This document shows positions 48,252-59,134 of a stretch of 64,000 nucleotides of DNA, piece after piece. The translations under genes and the position numbers were made by a program. The notes beneath the pieces are model-generated. The model was given only the letters and a program-made list of their open reading frames with translations. It made no database searches and was not told where the DNA came from. Position 1 is the first letter of the stretch. Every line of letters starts with the position of its first letter. Source of the stretch: Platycnemis pennipes. Taxonomy: Eukaryota; Arthropoda; Insecta; Odonata; Platycnemididae. The stretch lies in the NCBI GenBank assembly GCA_933228895.1, contig OW121849.1, forward strand, positions 37,852,354 through 37,916,353, written 5' to 3'.

Positions 48252-48860
48252 ATGGACATAGATATTGAAAGCAGGAGACTCAAGCGTGTTAAAAAAAATG
48301 ATGCCAGGAGAAAATGCCATAGACGCAGGCTTCCACAGCAGGAAGTGAAGAGTTCTATGTTGGAGTGCACTGATAAGTTTATTGTAGAACTAAAACCTAG
48401 ATCAACCTCAATGGAAAATGTTTGCAAACAGTTTGCTGCTGTTTATCCGATGAATCTTGTAAAATCAAGTGATGAACAACTCCCCCTTCTAGTTTAGCAA
48501 CTAACAAAAACATTTGATGATTTTGAGAAGGAAGAAATGGTGCCAGAAATCATGAGGCTTCGAAGGCATCTACAGGCTTCAAGGATTTCAAAAGAAAATG
48601 CAGTGTCGTGGTCCACTTTGAATATGCTGCAGTTCATTATCGAAATGGATTTTCAACAGTTGTTATCAAATATTTGTGAAGCCCTAAATCTATTTTTGAC
48701 TGTATGTGTGTCTCTTCATGTGAAAAAAGTTGTTCTAAACTTAATTAAAAGCTATCTTCTCTCAACAATGAGCCAATCCCACTAGACAGGCCTAGCCTTA
48801 AATATCGACAGAGAACGTTGTTGCTAAGTGAGTAAATTCTGATGATGTAATAAATCAGTT
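48252..48860 (+). pseudogene. Broken hAT transposase C-terminus
   Basis: The frame begins MDIDIESRRLKRVKK, continues KSSMLECTDKFIVELKPRS, and after one in-frame TAG (48495-48497) resumes with EIMRLRRHLQ, then LQFIIEMDFQQLLSNICEAL and LIKSYLLSTMSQ before a stop at about 48785. In hAT transposases of the ZMYM1/TTF-zinc-finger-like group, this order (a basic linker, a helical stretch with RLRRHL, then the dimerisation domain with N-x-x-x-ALRI-LLT-x-x-VS, K-L-x-LIK-x-YLRSTMSQ) is typical. The usual A-E-R-S-F-S stretch of that domain has been lost. Decay continues to about 48860. The N-terminal zinc finger and most of the catalytic region are not recognisable upstream, where a LINE has also inserted. 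Confidence 0.82.
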
Positions 48861-49288
48861 TGTAGAGATAAAAGTTGCAAGAAAAAAATTTAATTCTTAC
48901 TACGGTAATATTTAAATCTTTAACTTTTGTGTATGATTTCTATTGTAAATAAAATAACGCTGTGAAATAACAACTCTTCATTTCATACCTATTAAATATC
49001 ATTGCCGATGTAATAGCATGCTTACGTAAATTTCCTCCGGCCATAAGCCGGTACTACTACTTACATCAAAGTAATTAAAAGAGTGTTAGGATGCATTTAA
49101 GCTACTATTCTGTGAATGCTGAGATACGTGACGTAATCCATTGATAAATAGTTAATTCTGGGTCTTCAGGAATACAAGAAAAGGCACCTTCCTATTATAC
49201 TTGCGTAGACTATGTCAATGTTATAAATTCCAAATAGGCCCCATATCGAATAGCGCCCCAGGCCCCCAACCATGTTGATACGCCTCTG

Positions 49289-49296
49289 GAGCGTAT
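49289..49296 (+). repeat. Target-site duplication, right (hAT 2)
   Basis: GAGCGTAT, identical to 46744-46751. Confidence 0.88.
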
Positions 49297-49984
49297 CATT
49301 ACAAGACATGGATTATGTACACCACAAATTTTATCCAGAAGGCCTATCGCGAGGGCAGCGGTCACCAAGTACTCATCACAGCAGCGGCACGGAAAATTCA
49401 CCCAAGTTAGAGGGTGCTAGTTCCTTTCTTTCGCTTCCCGTGGTTTCCTACAAAGATTTGGGTCTATATTACGGATCTTTAGAACTCACTTGCTCTCACT
49501 ATTGTATATCTAATATATTTAATATTTTTTTCAGTTTGTTAGTTGTGAAGAAACCGTAATAATGCACGCTTATTGCCAGTTCCTAACGGTTACAATGGCT
49601 AATATGGAAAGTAAAGCCGTAAAAGAAATATCTGTGATGGTATATGTGTGCAGAAAAACATATTAAGTACGTGGTAAAAAAATTAATTTGTTTAAATTCG
49701 TACATCATATTTGTTATCCGGTTGGTAAGATCGACTGGTCTGTAATAGTCCCATTGTGTGAGATTCATTTTGATGAAACCATTGAGAAGGAAAAGGCCCA
49801 AACTCACAGCGCTGAGACTGTACCAAAAGTAAATTACACTGAGGGTATGGGTAACGAACACTTTTGCTCCATGTTGAAGCATTATTTCATTGACATTACA
49901 TAGGTTAATCGCGTCTCGCTCATTTTGTACTGAAAGCCTGAATGCATAACTCAGCAGCAGGAAATGAGTGCGGGGATCGAGTTC
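49297..49984. other. Unassigned sequence
   Basis: No feature recognised between hAT 2 and the SINE. Confidence 0.5.
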
Positions 49985-50305
49985 ATGTGGTGGCTAGAGT
50001 ACTGACCTCCCATCCCGAGGGCCCAGGTTTGATTCCCGGCCATGGATTTTTCTGTGGAAAACCGGTCCCCACATGAGTGCCTAGTGGAGGGCATTTCAAG
50101 TTCAGTACTCCGTCCGTCGGATGGGACGTTCAGCCGTGGTCCCCTTGGCGCATTTCGTTAAGAGTTGGCTAATGCCGACACCGGGTTTCTCTCTACCCTT
50201 CCACCGTTCCCTGAAAATCCCACCATTACCCAATTACCCACCTATCCTATTGGCGCAAATGACCTCAGCTGACGGTCGCCTCCCCTGAATAACCAACCAA
50301 ATGAG
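49985..50305 (+). repeat. Best SINE copy in window (about 320 bp)
   Basis: The tRNA-derived head has an A-box region GTGGTGGCTAGAGTACTGAC (49988-50007) and a B box GGTTTGATTCC (50027-50037). The body holds AAAACCGGTCCCC, CGTCCGTCGGATGGGACGTT, CCGTGGTCCCCTTGGCGC and GCCGACACCGGGTTTCTC in order. It ends ATTGGCGCAAATGACCTCAGC, then CGCCTCCCCTGAATAACC. It is the reference for the other SINE copies listed here, and would be copied by LINE machinery from an RNA polymerase III transcript. Whether the copy was recently active cannot be told from one window. Confidence 0.85.
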
Positions 50306-51334
50306 TGCTTAGTGGACGGAAAAGTGTATATTTTAAAATAATTTTTCCGATATGAAAAAAATGCAATGAATAACGTGACATTGTGCTTGAATCTCTTTCC
50401 TTTAGATAGAGGAGCAAACAAAGCCTTAGGCCCACGCTCTCGTTTTGATATGCGCCTGGGCCGAGGCTCACATATCTGATGTCAACTTCATCCTCGCTCA
50501 CTGCCATTGTCAACCAGCAAAGGCCAAGGAAGCGTACGACACATACTTTTCTCCTTAGCCCTATCGTATAGAATTGTATATCATGCCTCTTTCATGTGGC
50601 GATTCCCCGAATTCATTTAACGGCTATGCTCCACAGCATATTTCTATGAATTTGATCTAACAGGGATCCAGGGACCTTCAAGAAGGCGTGTTTGCGATGT
50701 AAACTGAGGTGCTTGCATTTTTTTCTCACTTCCTTTTAGTGTCCGCTTGATTTTTACGTTACTCATTTGTGGAGGGAGTAACTTCGCGGTAATGAGTCCA
50801 CATTTATGCACTGTGTTTATTTACTCAGAGCCCATGCATTTGTATGCAGAATATGATATGGAGCTTATTAGAATGTCTTTTGAGAAAGGGGAAATAACGA
50901 TGTTGAAAAAATCAAATTGTTAGGGAATGGGGTTGTAATTATTTGTTGATAATTTGTAGGTTTTTAAAAATAAGTTGAAACCTGCTTTGATAAGCACCTA
51001 ATGACCTTGCATTTTGCTCTCTGTTTGGTAACCTCTAGTGCTTGTTATGAAATTGCAGTGAGCATAGCTCATCATCCTGCGATCGTAATTGATTGTTTCA
51101 CCATTTCACTGAAATTTAATACTTACCTAATTTTTATGAAATTGAAACATTTCTGCTTAAAGATATTATTATTGAATTTACGATAATTATATTGGAGAAA
51201 GGATAGCGGAAATTTTATTTCTATAATTGCAATTTTTTTGTAGAAATACTCGTTATTGAGGAGAGGCGACCGGTAGCTAAGATCATTTGCGCTGAATAAG
51301 TGGGCTAAGTGCGCAATAGGTGGGCTATTGCATG
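50306..51334. other. AT-rich unassigned sequence
   Basis: No feature recognised. Confidence 0.5.
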
Positions 51335-51970
51335 AGGGTATAAATCATAAGGCAAAGGAGGAAGGGTGGAAAAAAACCCGTGTCTTAACCAAAGGTGCCA
51401 AGGAGTCCACTGTTTTAACTTGTCATCGAAAGTCGTGGTTCTGTTCTCGAAGTGCTGTGCACGAAGAGGGGCCAGACATACCAATGCCTCTACCTTGTAT
51501 GCGATTGTAACCCGGGCCCCTGTGGACAAGAAGCTAGAATCCACCACACCAATCTGTTCCCCGTGTAGAAAGTTCCATTTATCACCATAAAATATGCACG
51601 AGGAGAACACTTTGGGAACATTAAGTTTTCTTTAACGTTTTACGGTTTTTTCCGTAGAAGAGTCGTGGATGACTACTCGGAAATATTTAAGTTCTCGCCG
51701 TTCCAATTCCTCCTCGACATATCGTTTTCCACACGGTGACCACATATACAGGCAAACATGAATGCACCACCAACTCCCGCTTTGCAGTCCAGAGACGAGC
51801 CTGGCGGCGAACGCAAATCGCCAGATGGGAACGTTGGGAAAGAAATCCCCCAGCGCGCGGTTCGTTTTCATATTTATTGGACCGCATCGTGATCTCATGG
51901 CGAGCTCGGGCCACCTCTGCATCCGGCCATAAAATGTTCGATGCCCAATGGACGCTGTGTAAGATTGAGC
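51335..51970. other. GC-rich block
   Basis: GC-rich with CpGs at 51430-51530 and 51700-51930. Overlapping frames on both strands (60-150 codons) lack domains. A minus-strand QIGVV string is also present in the minus frame at 38861-39484, but the alignment does not extend convincingly. Confidence 0.4.
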
Positions 51971-52274
51971 TTTAGGGAATGTTGATAACACTAAGAAACT
52001 CTCGGGAACACTAAGAAACACAAGGGCCTGCAATGAAAAAAATAGGTCAGCAAGAATCAACACTAGAAGCAGAATTAGAAATGGCAATTTCATCTAAATC
52101 TCTGGTCAACTACCGCAAAGCAGTCCATCTTGGAACCAAATAACTATTGTATGCACATTATTGGCATTTGAAGCCAATTTCGCTTTAAGGTTTTTCCAAG
52201 TCATAATATGTTTTTAAGTTGACGGAAATATTTCTTGTATGCTTTCCGAAAATTGACTTCGGCAACAGAAACCT

Positions 52275-52400
52275 ACGGTAGCGTACTGGTGGTCTGTGTA
52301 TTATCCTCAGAAAGGTTAAAGTCCATGATTTGATTCGCAAGTCAGAAGACTTTACTTCTTAAGGCATTTTCAAGGGAGGACAAATATTGGAGGGATAAAC
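52275..52400 (+). repeat. Diverged SINE head
   Basis: TAGCGTACTGGTGGTCTGTG and CATGATTTGATTCGCAAG have A/B-box spacing. Followed by a degraded body. A weak member of the SINE family. Confidence 0.4.
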
Positions 52401-52446
52401 CCAGCGTGCCATGAGCATGAACTTATTGAAAGGCGTCAATGTACCC

Positions 52447-53040
52447 TCAGATTACATCTACATAATACCCTGCAAGCCACCATAAAGATGTGTGGCAGGG
52501 GGTGAATTCTCACCAAACATGCACTACATATCATGATAAAAAATGATTAATATTAATATACTAGTCTAAACTTCACTATTTAAAAAAGATAAAAATAGCA
52601 AGGTAAGCATACAAAAACATGCTGTTAGTTGGGTTACCTTCAAGTCCTTATACCAACATGCAGCTACCATAGTTATCCATTGCTACACTTGTATTGGATA
52701 TATTTACCGTTATTCATATCCCTAATTTTACGAGGAAAAAAGGACATTTTGAATCTGTCAGTTCGGAAATCAATTTCTCTAATTTTGTTATTATGGTCCA
52801 GTCTACCATAGTAAGTTGGGGTTCGCAAAATATTTTTAACATCATCATTGAAAATATGGTTTGGAATTTGTTTAAGAGATTAAGTCTAGATTTCAACCTG
52901 CGATCTGACAACGATTCCCAATTTAATTTATTTAATAGACTGGTTACGCTAATAAGGTTATCATACCGGCCATTTACAAATCTTTCCGATTAATGCCCTG
53001 TACCGTAAGCGATGCAATCTAATATTTTTAGAAAGGGGTG
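52447..53040 (-). mobile_element. LINE family A 3' half (minus strand)
   Basis: On the complement, the order of blocks is NGRYDNLISVTSLLNKLNWE, then SLSDRRLKSRLNLLNKF, then (after a frameshift) DVKNILRTPTYYGRLDHNNK, then RFKMSFFPRKIRDMNN. Reverse transcriptases of CR1/Jockey-type LINEs end this way (F-P-R-x-I-R-x-W/M-N). The 3' end carries the block whose plus-strand form is CTACATAATACCCTGCAAGC then TGTGTGGCAGGGGGTGAA. The catalytic domain is absent. Other ends of this family are at 9245, 15300, 19500 and 63885. Confidence 0.88.
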
Positions 53041-53379
53041 TATTCCACGGAGAAATCTCAATGCTGTATAAAACCACCAGAATGGTAGGACAATGTTTTA
53101 GCCATTAAAACCACACGATTCCCCGGAAACGCTTTTTACCCTGAAGGTTTTCCATTTTTCTAAAATATTCATATAATTATTAATATTTATTACCAATGTT
53201 ACCACCTGATCCAGGTTAACTAGTGAAACCAGGCGAATCGAAAGTACAGATGTTTACTTCTAGGTTCTCTAATCGTGTTACTAATGCTGAGTCGACCTCT
53301 CAATATTGAGATAATGCGAAGAATAAATTCATTCATCTCATAGCCAGTCGTGAACAGTAAGCTTCAGACTCCCGGCCGA

Positions 53380-53640
53380 TATAACATTGGGTATACCGGC
53401 GGGGAGTGGTTTCTCGATTGAGAATTGAGGGTTGATATGTCCTCATTGGATGCCGTATGGAGACAATTCAAAGTTTACCCTGCCGTCCGTCGAATGAGAC
53501 GTAAAGCTGAGGCCCCATTGACACATTGCGTTAATTACTAACATCGAAGCCATGTATCACTCCAAGCCTTATCATACCTCTTCCAGTCTCATTCAAAATC
53601 CTCTGCTCCCCGTGCCTAGTGCTTTTAAAACCTGGAAAGA
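53380..53640 (+). repeat. SINE copy, body
   Basis: TGCCGTCCGTCGAATGAGAC then GTAAAGCTGAGGCCCC and TTGACACATTGCGTTAA match the body of the 49985-50305 copy (CGTCCGTCGGATGGGACG, GTGGTCCCCTTGGCGC, TTTCGTTAA). The head is not clear. Confidence 0.65.
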
Positions 53641-54021
53641 CTTGAAGTTACTGACGATATAATAGTAGAATTGATGGCCGGCGTTGATGATGGAATTCAG
53701 AGTAAAATATTTGTGAGGCATTTTCTTTGTTTTTGCAGAAAATATTTTTTTGGAACTTGCTTCTGTTTTGCAATACATATAATGACGATAGCTGTAGTAT
53801 TTGCAATTTAGTGCTACATTTGGTTAATGAAGATTAAATGTATGACAAGGCAAGCAGTCCTAAAGATAAAGGAGAAAATACAGTTGATATGAAAGCTTTC
53901 AGGGTATCACTTTGATATTTAATTAAACCCGGAAAGGTTTCCTTTAATGTCTCTTCACCATGTTGACCGTTGCTGAAATAGAGCTGAGTTTGTCCCCATC
54001 CATAACCAACAAACATGCCGG

Positions 54022-54180
54022 CAGGGACGGATCCATGGGGGGTCGGTTGGGCCCGTCTCCCACCCCCCAACAATGATCTCAATAATACATATCGATAGAC
54101 TATCTTATTGGAGGGGTGGGTGTAAGGAGGACAAGACTGATGACCCTAGCCCCCAAGCCTGACATCCGGGTACGCCCCTG
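54022..54180. mobile_element. Small hAT-like MITE
   Basis: The left end CAGGGACGGATCCATGGGGG and the complement of the right end CAGGGGCGTACCCGG share CAGGG-CG-A-CC. Flanks share TGCCGG, but a clean 8-bp duplication is not seen (CATGCCGG left, CGGTGCCGG right). It is 159 bp and non-coding. Confidence 0.55.
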
Positions 54181-54219
54181 CGGTGCCGGGGACCCGGAAG
54201 AATTAAATATTCTTTCATT

Positions 54220-54465
54220 GGAGAAAAGAGAGCTTTGATGGAAACCTTTAAAAGGGCACGATACATACTATTCAGCCATGTCCTTAAGTAAGATCTGATA
54301 AATGCAATAACGGTGGGGAAAGGAAACGAGAAGGATGAAGAAAAAGCAGGTAGTGAAAGTTTAAAAAGAGGAGATATGTGAATATGAAGATAACATCTGG
54401 TAGAAGAATCGAGTACAAACTAACATCAAAACAATTTTATGATTGATGACAGGTGATGGTGATTA
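54220..54465 (+). mobile_element. Diverged LINE family B 3' end
   Basis: GAGAAAAGAGAGCTTTGATG, then TTCAGCCATGTCCTTAAG and GGAGATATGTGAATATGAAG align in order with the 42540-42740 part of the best family B copy. A GATTGATGACAGGTGATGG tail fits the decayed (ATG)n end. Older than the other copies, judging by divergence. Confidence 0.65.
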
Positions 54466-55439
54466 TAGACTGATTACAAATGGTACATCTGCCTCAATTT
54501 TCAAACTACTAGCTACTTCTCCATCTGGTGCGTTATTTTTGAGCTTGGGTTGTTGCTCAAGAGATCTGTGCTGACGAATTATACGCCAAGCCATCTGGTG
54601 AACTTGGATGTGAAAGGATATTGTTCCAACGCTCAACATGTTAGTCATCCAAGTGGTTTTGTTAGCTTCGACCCACAAACCGCATTTTGCCATCTATGAC
54701 TCATGTCCAGCCATAACCGTGCGTATAAAAATGCAGAAAAGGGAAATAGAGCAGATGAAATGAATTTTGTTCCGGTTCAAGCCGAATTCGCCTCTCGTCA
54801 TTCGAAAGAGCATGTTGCGGAGAGATTGTGCCATTGAAAATTTAATTTACACGCTTGATGCTTTTGAAAATGAGTTTTTTTATGGCTTATATTGAAATAT
54901 TTTTATGCACATTTTTGGTCTATACAGCCCTGGAGGCTTAAAGAAATATATAACTTGAGTATGGTTTTAGGAAATGCATGTTTTAGGAAATTATAACAAT
55001 GATTTTGGTAAAAATTAGAAGCTTGGGAACTTATTGAGGAGGAAGCCGACATGCACAAGCCTAGATCATGTTTGTATGCAATGGTAGTAACTATGCCAAT
55101 CACCAATTGCTTACTTCCTTAATCAAGATTTACCAAGGCGATTAATTCTATGTGTAGCCATCTTAGAGAGAACATAACTCCGATTTTTTATGTAATGACG
55201 CAATGGAGTTAGTTAAGTGCCTTGTGCTCGATAAAAATCTACAAATGAAAGTCAAGTTCCGGGATCATAATGACTAATTCTACTCTCCTTTCTTCTCAGC
55301 ATAGGATCAGATTGATGACCATACAACAGTTTAAATTGATTTTTGTAGCACAGGGAATATTTTTGGTAGGCATTATATATTTAATAATAATTTAAATTTA
55401 AATTATAGCACTCAACTTACCCACAGAATTTTATTTTCT
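54466..55439. other. Unassigned sequence
   Basis: No supported feature; a 76-codon minus frame at 54463-54693 has no recognisable family. Confidence 0.45.
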
Positions 55440-55975
55440 GGCCTGGTCCTTCAAAACACCGCAACAGTTTGTTACCTTCTCAATCCACACATTCTGCGCT
55501 CTTACACTTTTTTCAAAAAACTTCCCTTCATCTCCTACCAACTCTAGCATTTCATTGTTAGTCTTTTTTCTGACCCAACTTACTTTTCTTCATTCTTACC
55601 TATTCTAACAACTCAAACGCTCTAAGTCCCTTTTCATTGTCTCCTGAAAGTCTATGTTTCCACGCCATGTGGTGCAACCCTCCATATCAGACTTTTGACC
55701 ATTTTTTTTTCTTTATACACCTATTCAATTACTTTGTCTTTCTTTATCGCATACAAGTAAAAGCTACTTTCGTGTACACGATTTTGCTTCTAACTTCAAT
55801 ATTGTTTTTCTCATTATCCTCCAGCATAGTACCAAGAGAGCTAAATTTACCACTTTCCTTAGTTTATGACTCCTACTTTTAAATTTAACCTGCCTCTTTA
55901 TATTATAAGATATCTCATGACTTTCGTAGTCCGATAGCATTCGACTAGTTTTGAAATTCAACATCTCTGGTTTAT
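55440..55975 (-). mobile_element. LINE reverse-transcriptase remnant (minus strand)
   Basis: The complement reads, with frameshifts, LALLGTMLEDNEKNNIEVRS then KIVYTKSSF at 55770-55860, corresponding to the F-K-Y-L-G-S...D-G...E-I-x-x-R-I-x-x-A-K-x-x-F stretch of LINE reverse transcriptases. Downstream come GVET-TFRRQ near 55650 and MLELVGDEGKFFEKSV-like sequence near 55520, the homologues of the GAETWTLR and NEEVLELVGEE stretches. This order is that of LINE ORF2 C-terminal domains and is diverged from families A and B here. Confidence 0.6.
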
Positions 55976-56879
55976 TTAATTAATGTTACGATGCGTTTCC
56001 GCTGTATTTTGAAGTATAAAAGTAATAATGAATAGAAAAAGGCTATTCAGTTGTAAATAAAGTCATTCAAATGTTTTACAACTGATCTTCAGTGATACAC
56101 TGTAGGTCTTTATCTTCAGGCCAATGCCCTTGTTGGCACCCTTATGTGTTGTAACATTTGTCTACATCGTCTACATATAGTTCCATAATAATTCTGCATC
56201 GCATTGCAGGCCTAATGTTGGAGTAGATGTTGGAGAAAAACATAAAAAATATATCAGGAAAGAATCCATTTTTAACTTGGATCATTCCTACCACCGAATT
56301 TGCTGGTACTGATGAAGGTTGGCTCATATTTTGCGGAAATTTTTATATGCATCGCGAATAATAGTCTGCATGATAAATGAATCTTTTTTTAAATGACGAA
56401 ACATTTATGAAACAAGCTCCTCGAAGTTGATTTCTGTATTATAAATTTTTCACAACTTTTTATACATTAAAGCCTCGCTAATGTATATACGACGTGTCGA
56501 AAATTAATTGATATTTAAAAGAAAAAAAAAGATTTGTTTCGTACCGTGCGAGTACCAAAGCGAACATTCATAATGCGCCCACTTGACTAACTTTATTTTT
56601 TTTATTGTTGGTTCCATTTTCGTTTTAATTCGAGAAACATTCATAGTGTGAAATATTTCAAAGTGATGCCCTATTTTGTATAGTACGTTTAATATCATGG
56701 TTGATCTATGCTTTGTGTAATTATAGTTCTGGTGTTAGCTATTAGTTATTTTGTTTATTACCTCTTCCGAGGTTGTTTGCTAAATTCATAGTGGCAACAT
56801 TTTGCTTAATTTTGGAAAAAGTAAAATAATGTAGTTCCTTGAACATTGCTCATGTTGTCAATGCCGTTAAGGCTCCGAA
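55976..56879. other. AT-rich unassigned sequence
   Basis: Nothing recognisable. Confidence 0.5.
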
Positions 56880-57165
56880 TTATGGCGTGGATCGTAAAAG
56901 ATTTTGAGGACTGATATCCTGGCCTTAGGTTCGAAACTCGAAATGATAAACATTTAGATTATTTCCCTAAATGAATCATGGAGATCACTCCTGGTTCATT
57001 GTTCCATTCTCCGAATGAGAACTAAAGCTGTGGCTCTCTTGTAACCTTATGTCGAGAGTGGGCTAAGGCTGGGTTTCTCCTCAACCGTCCTCTTGAGTTA
57101 CCTACAACTCCCTCTTGGGTCCTTACGCACCTCCTTCCGGTCTGAGACACCTTAGTGTGCTGAAC
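56880..57165 (+). repeat. Diverged SINE copy
   Basis: Head with TCCTGGCCTTAGGTTCGAAA (B-box region), then CATTCTCCGAATGAGAAC and GCTGTGGCTCTCTTG, and GGGCTAAGGCTGGGTTTCTC, in the SINE order. The 3' end GGTCTGAGACACCTTAG is followed at once by the ORF pair at 57186. Confidence 0.6.
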
Positions 57166-57185
57166 GGGATTAGAAATATTCGCAG

Positions 57186-57473
57186 AGGTTTTTTATTGAA
57201 CTCGAAAAGTTGGTGGACGTGGTGACGTACAAAAACCAGAGTGGGGTGAGGGACCAAATACGGGGGATACTTGAGATGCACGATGCTGACCCGTGCCGAT
57301 TTTCCCTGGAAATCACCGTCGGGTCAGGGAGAATTAATCCGCTCGGACGGACGAGTAAATTCAGCTCTTTCGAAGCGTTTAGCGCGTGGATGAACTCTCC
57401 CTCGCTCAACCAACCGCACTTTAACCGGAGGATAGGAGTGTTGATTGGGTCGATGAATCTTTTATACGTTTGA
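57186..57473 (+). CDS. Unidentified ORF, candidate coding fragment
   Basis: A 95-codon open frame bounded by stops. It starts near KYSQRFFIELEKLVDVV, then RGILEMHDADPCRFSLEITV, and ends FNRRIGVLIGSMNLLYV. There is no ATG at the left edge; the first ATG is at codon 30 or so (LEMHDAD). Its composition is protein-like and its GC content is above the flanking sequence. The next frame (57470-57667) starts as this one ends, shifted by one base, so a single older ORF with a frameshift is possible. I do not recognise it; it may be an integrated element ORF, a captured exon, or chance. A 112-codon minus frame overlaps but looks less protein-like. Confidence 0.35.
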   Translation, partial: RFFIELEKLVDVVTYKNQSGVRDQIRGILEMHDADPCRFSLEITVGSGRINPLGRTSKFSSFEAFSAWMNSPSLNQPHFNRRIGVLIGSMNLLYV

Positions 57474-57667
57474 ACTCTACTATCAACTATATTGTCAACC
57501 CAGAACACTCAGCTTCATTTTCTTTCACACCATTCCACTCACTTGAATCCTTTGTCAGAAAATGTATCAGCAAAGGGAAAGATTTAAAAGAAAAAAGATT
57601 TCCCCCCTACAATGCAAAGCAGTCCTTCAAAGAGTTCTATTTTAATACTTGCGTGAAACATTTATAA
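57470..57667 (+). CDS. Second unidentified ORF, overlaps the first
   Basis: A 65-codon frame that opens with a TTG at the 3' end of the preceding frame: NSTINYIVNPEHSASFSFTP then FVRKCISKGKDLKEKRFPPY and a stop after NTCVKHL. It could be the continuation of the 57186-57473 frame after a frameshift. No family recognised. Confidence 0.28.
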   Translation: MNSTINYIVNPEHSASFSFTPFHSLESFVRKCISKGKDLKEKRFPPYNAKQSFKEFYFNTCVKHL

Positions 57668-58677
57668 TCCCTCTCATATTTTAATCACGAATTACGTAAA
57701 AATCGTAATTTTTTACCCTGTTTTAGCCCTAATTTACCAAACATCATGATTTTTAACCATTATAAAAATATTTTTGGTCATTCAAACTTTATTCGCGCCG
57801 ACAGAGCTTTAAATTTCAAACGTAGCTCTATAAGTGTCACGTAACTGGTCCCAGCAAATACTCCTTTTGGCAGGTTAATAGGCTTGATAGGCTTGGAGAG
57901 GTACAAGGCCTAATTCTTGGACACCTTACCTACCAAAACGGTTGGTAATCATTTCCCCATTTGTTATATGCCTCAATAATCTTGGAGAATAATTTAATGA
58001 AGCCGACTGTCTAGAGAAATTTCTTCGTCGAAATCAGCATCACAAGACGCTTGAGGTTGTGCTCTTTTTCTTCAAAAATTGAGTATCCAACATTTTAATT
58101 CCTGCATCGTACGTCTCTGTTTACTTCATCCTCTTATTTCTCCCAAAATGTCTCCCAACAAATCTGTCTTATGCTTGTATTATATGTCTGAGCCTTTCCT
58201 CTTTGTTTCTCTGGCAGGTTATTATTCATTCTTCTTCAAAATTGAGGACAATTCTTTATCGTTGTCGGCATTATTTGTCTATAAGAGAACGAATAGACGT
58301 GAAACTATTTCAAAGGGGAAGTTGGCCACAATTATTCATATTCAGTCCATGGAAAATTTCTCTAGAGTTGATAATAGGCTGGCGGCTAGATTTTTGAGAG
58401 TTGGAGAATGTAATATTTTTGCTGCGTTATTAAATTACGGGTAACCAAGGAGCGCAAAGACAATACTATTTTAAACTTTAACTTATGAGAAGCTTAGAAA
58501 TATCTTTTCACATATCTTATGGGCATCATGTTCATTTCATGTTTTATTGTTCCTTTAAGGAGATAATTGTGGTCATTATGTTTGTACTTGCATTACATAT
58601 GGTATCATATGTGCGGTTGAAACTGAAATGATTGTTGATTTCATTAATTAACACGTATATTTAATAGGTAATTTTTA
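57668..58677. other. Unassigned sequence
   Basis: A 121-codon plus frame at 58079-58444 overlaps a 64-codon frame; a CTCTGGCAG acceptor-like site lies at 58210-58218. No family recognised and no start context, so no gene is called. Confidence 0.4.
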
Positions 58678-58828
58678 TGAGAATTTCTGTCTGCTGTCTT
58701 TCTCTATTCTCTTAATTTAATTTCCTCATTATTTGTCCGAATTACCACCATTTTCTTCATCCAAATGCATTAAAATGATTTTATTCCTACATTTTTACTC
58801 TTTACTTCTGCTTACTATTTCCCGTTAC
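58678..58828 (+). repeat. Direct repeat, copy 1 (150 bp)
   Basis: Shares TTTAATTTCCTCATTATTTG, TTCTTCATCCAAATGCATTA and CTATTTCCCGTTAC-type blocks with 59195-59342. The copies are about 517 bp apart, direct orientation. Confidence 0.75.
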
Positions 58829-59134
58829 GTAAAGAATAATAGACACTAATTTCAATAAAACTAGTAATAATACTCCACGGCTATAATATAGATATTCAGT
58901 ATCATTACAAGTTTATTAATGCATTAACTGACTCGTAACTTAACCCGTTCGACCAAAGGTGTAGCCCAACTATGAGACGCCTTCATCAACTGGAACTAGA
59001 TATCGGAATAAATCAAAGATGCGATAGCTTCAAAGGAACTAGAGATGCGCAAAATCTTAAGACATTTTTTAAAGCATAAATCTGAAAAGAGGGAATGAAT
59101 AAACGGAAGAGAGTTAAATCCACTGTCGAATTTT

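Larger units (their letters stand above)
46752..49288 (+). mobile_element. hAT-type DNA transposon 2 with transposase remnant
   Basis: The left end CTGAGGCGTAGC and the complement of the right end CAGAGGCGTATC match at 10 of 12 positions, and an exact 8-bp duplication GAGCGTAT flanks them. The element is 2.5 kb and carries a broken hAT transposase C-terminus on the plus strand (48252-48860). A LINE family B end (47934-48092) is inserted within it. The left end near 46770-46800 is G-rich, as in hAT 1. Confidence 0.85.
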
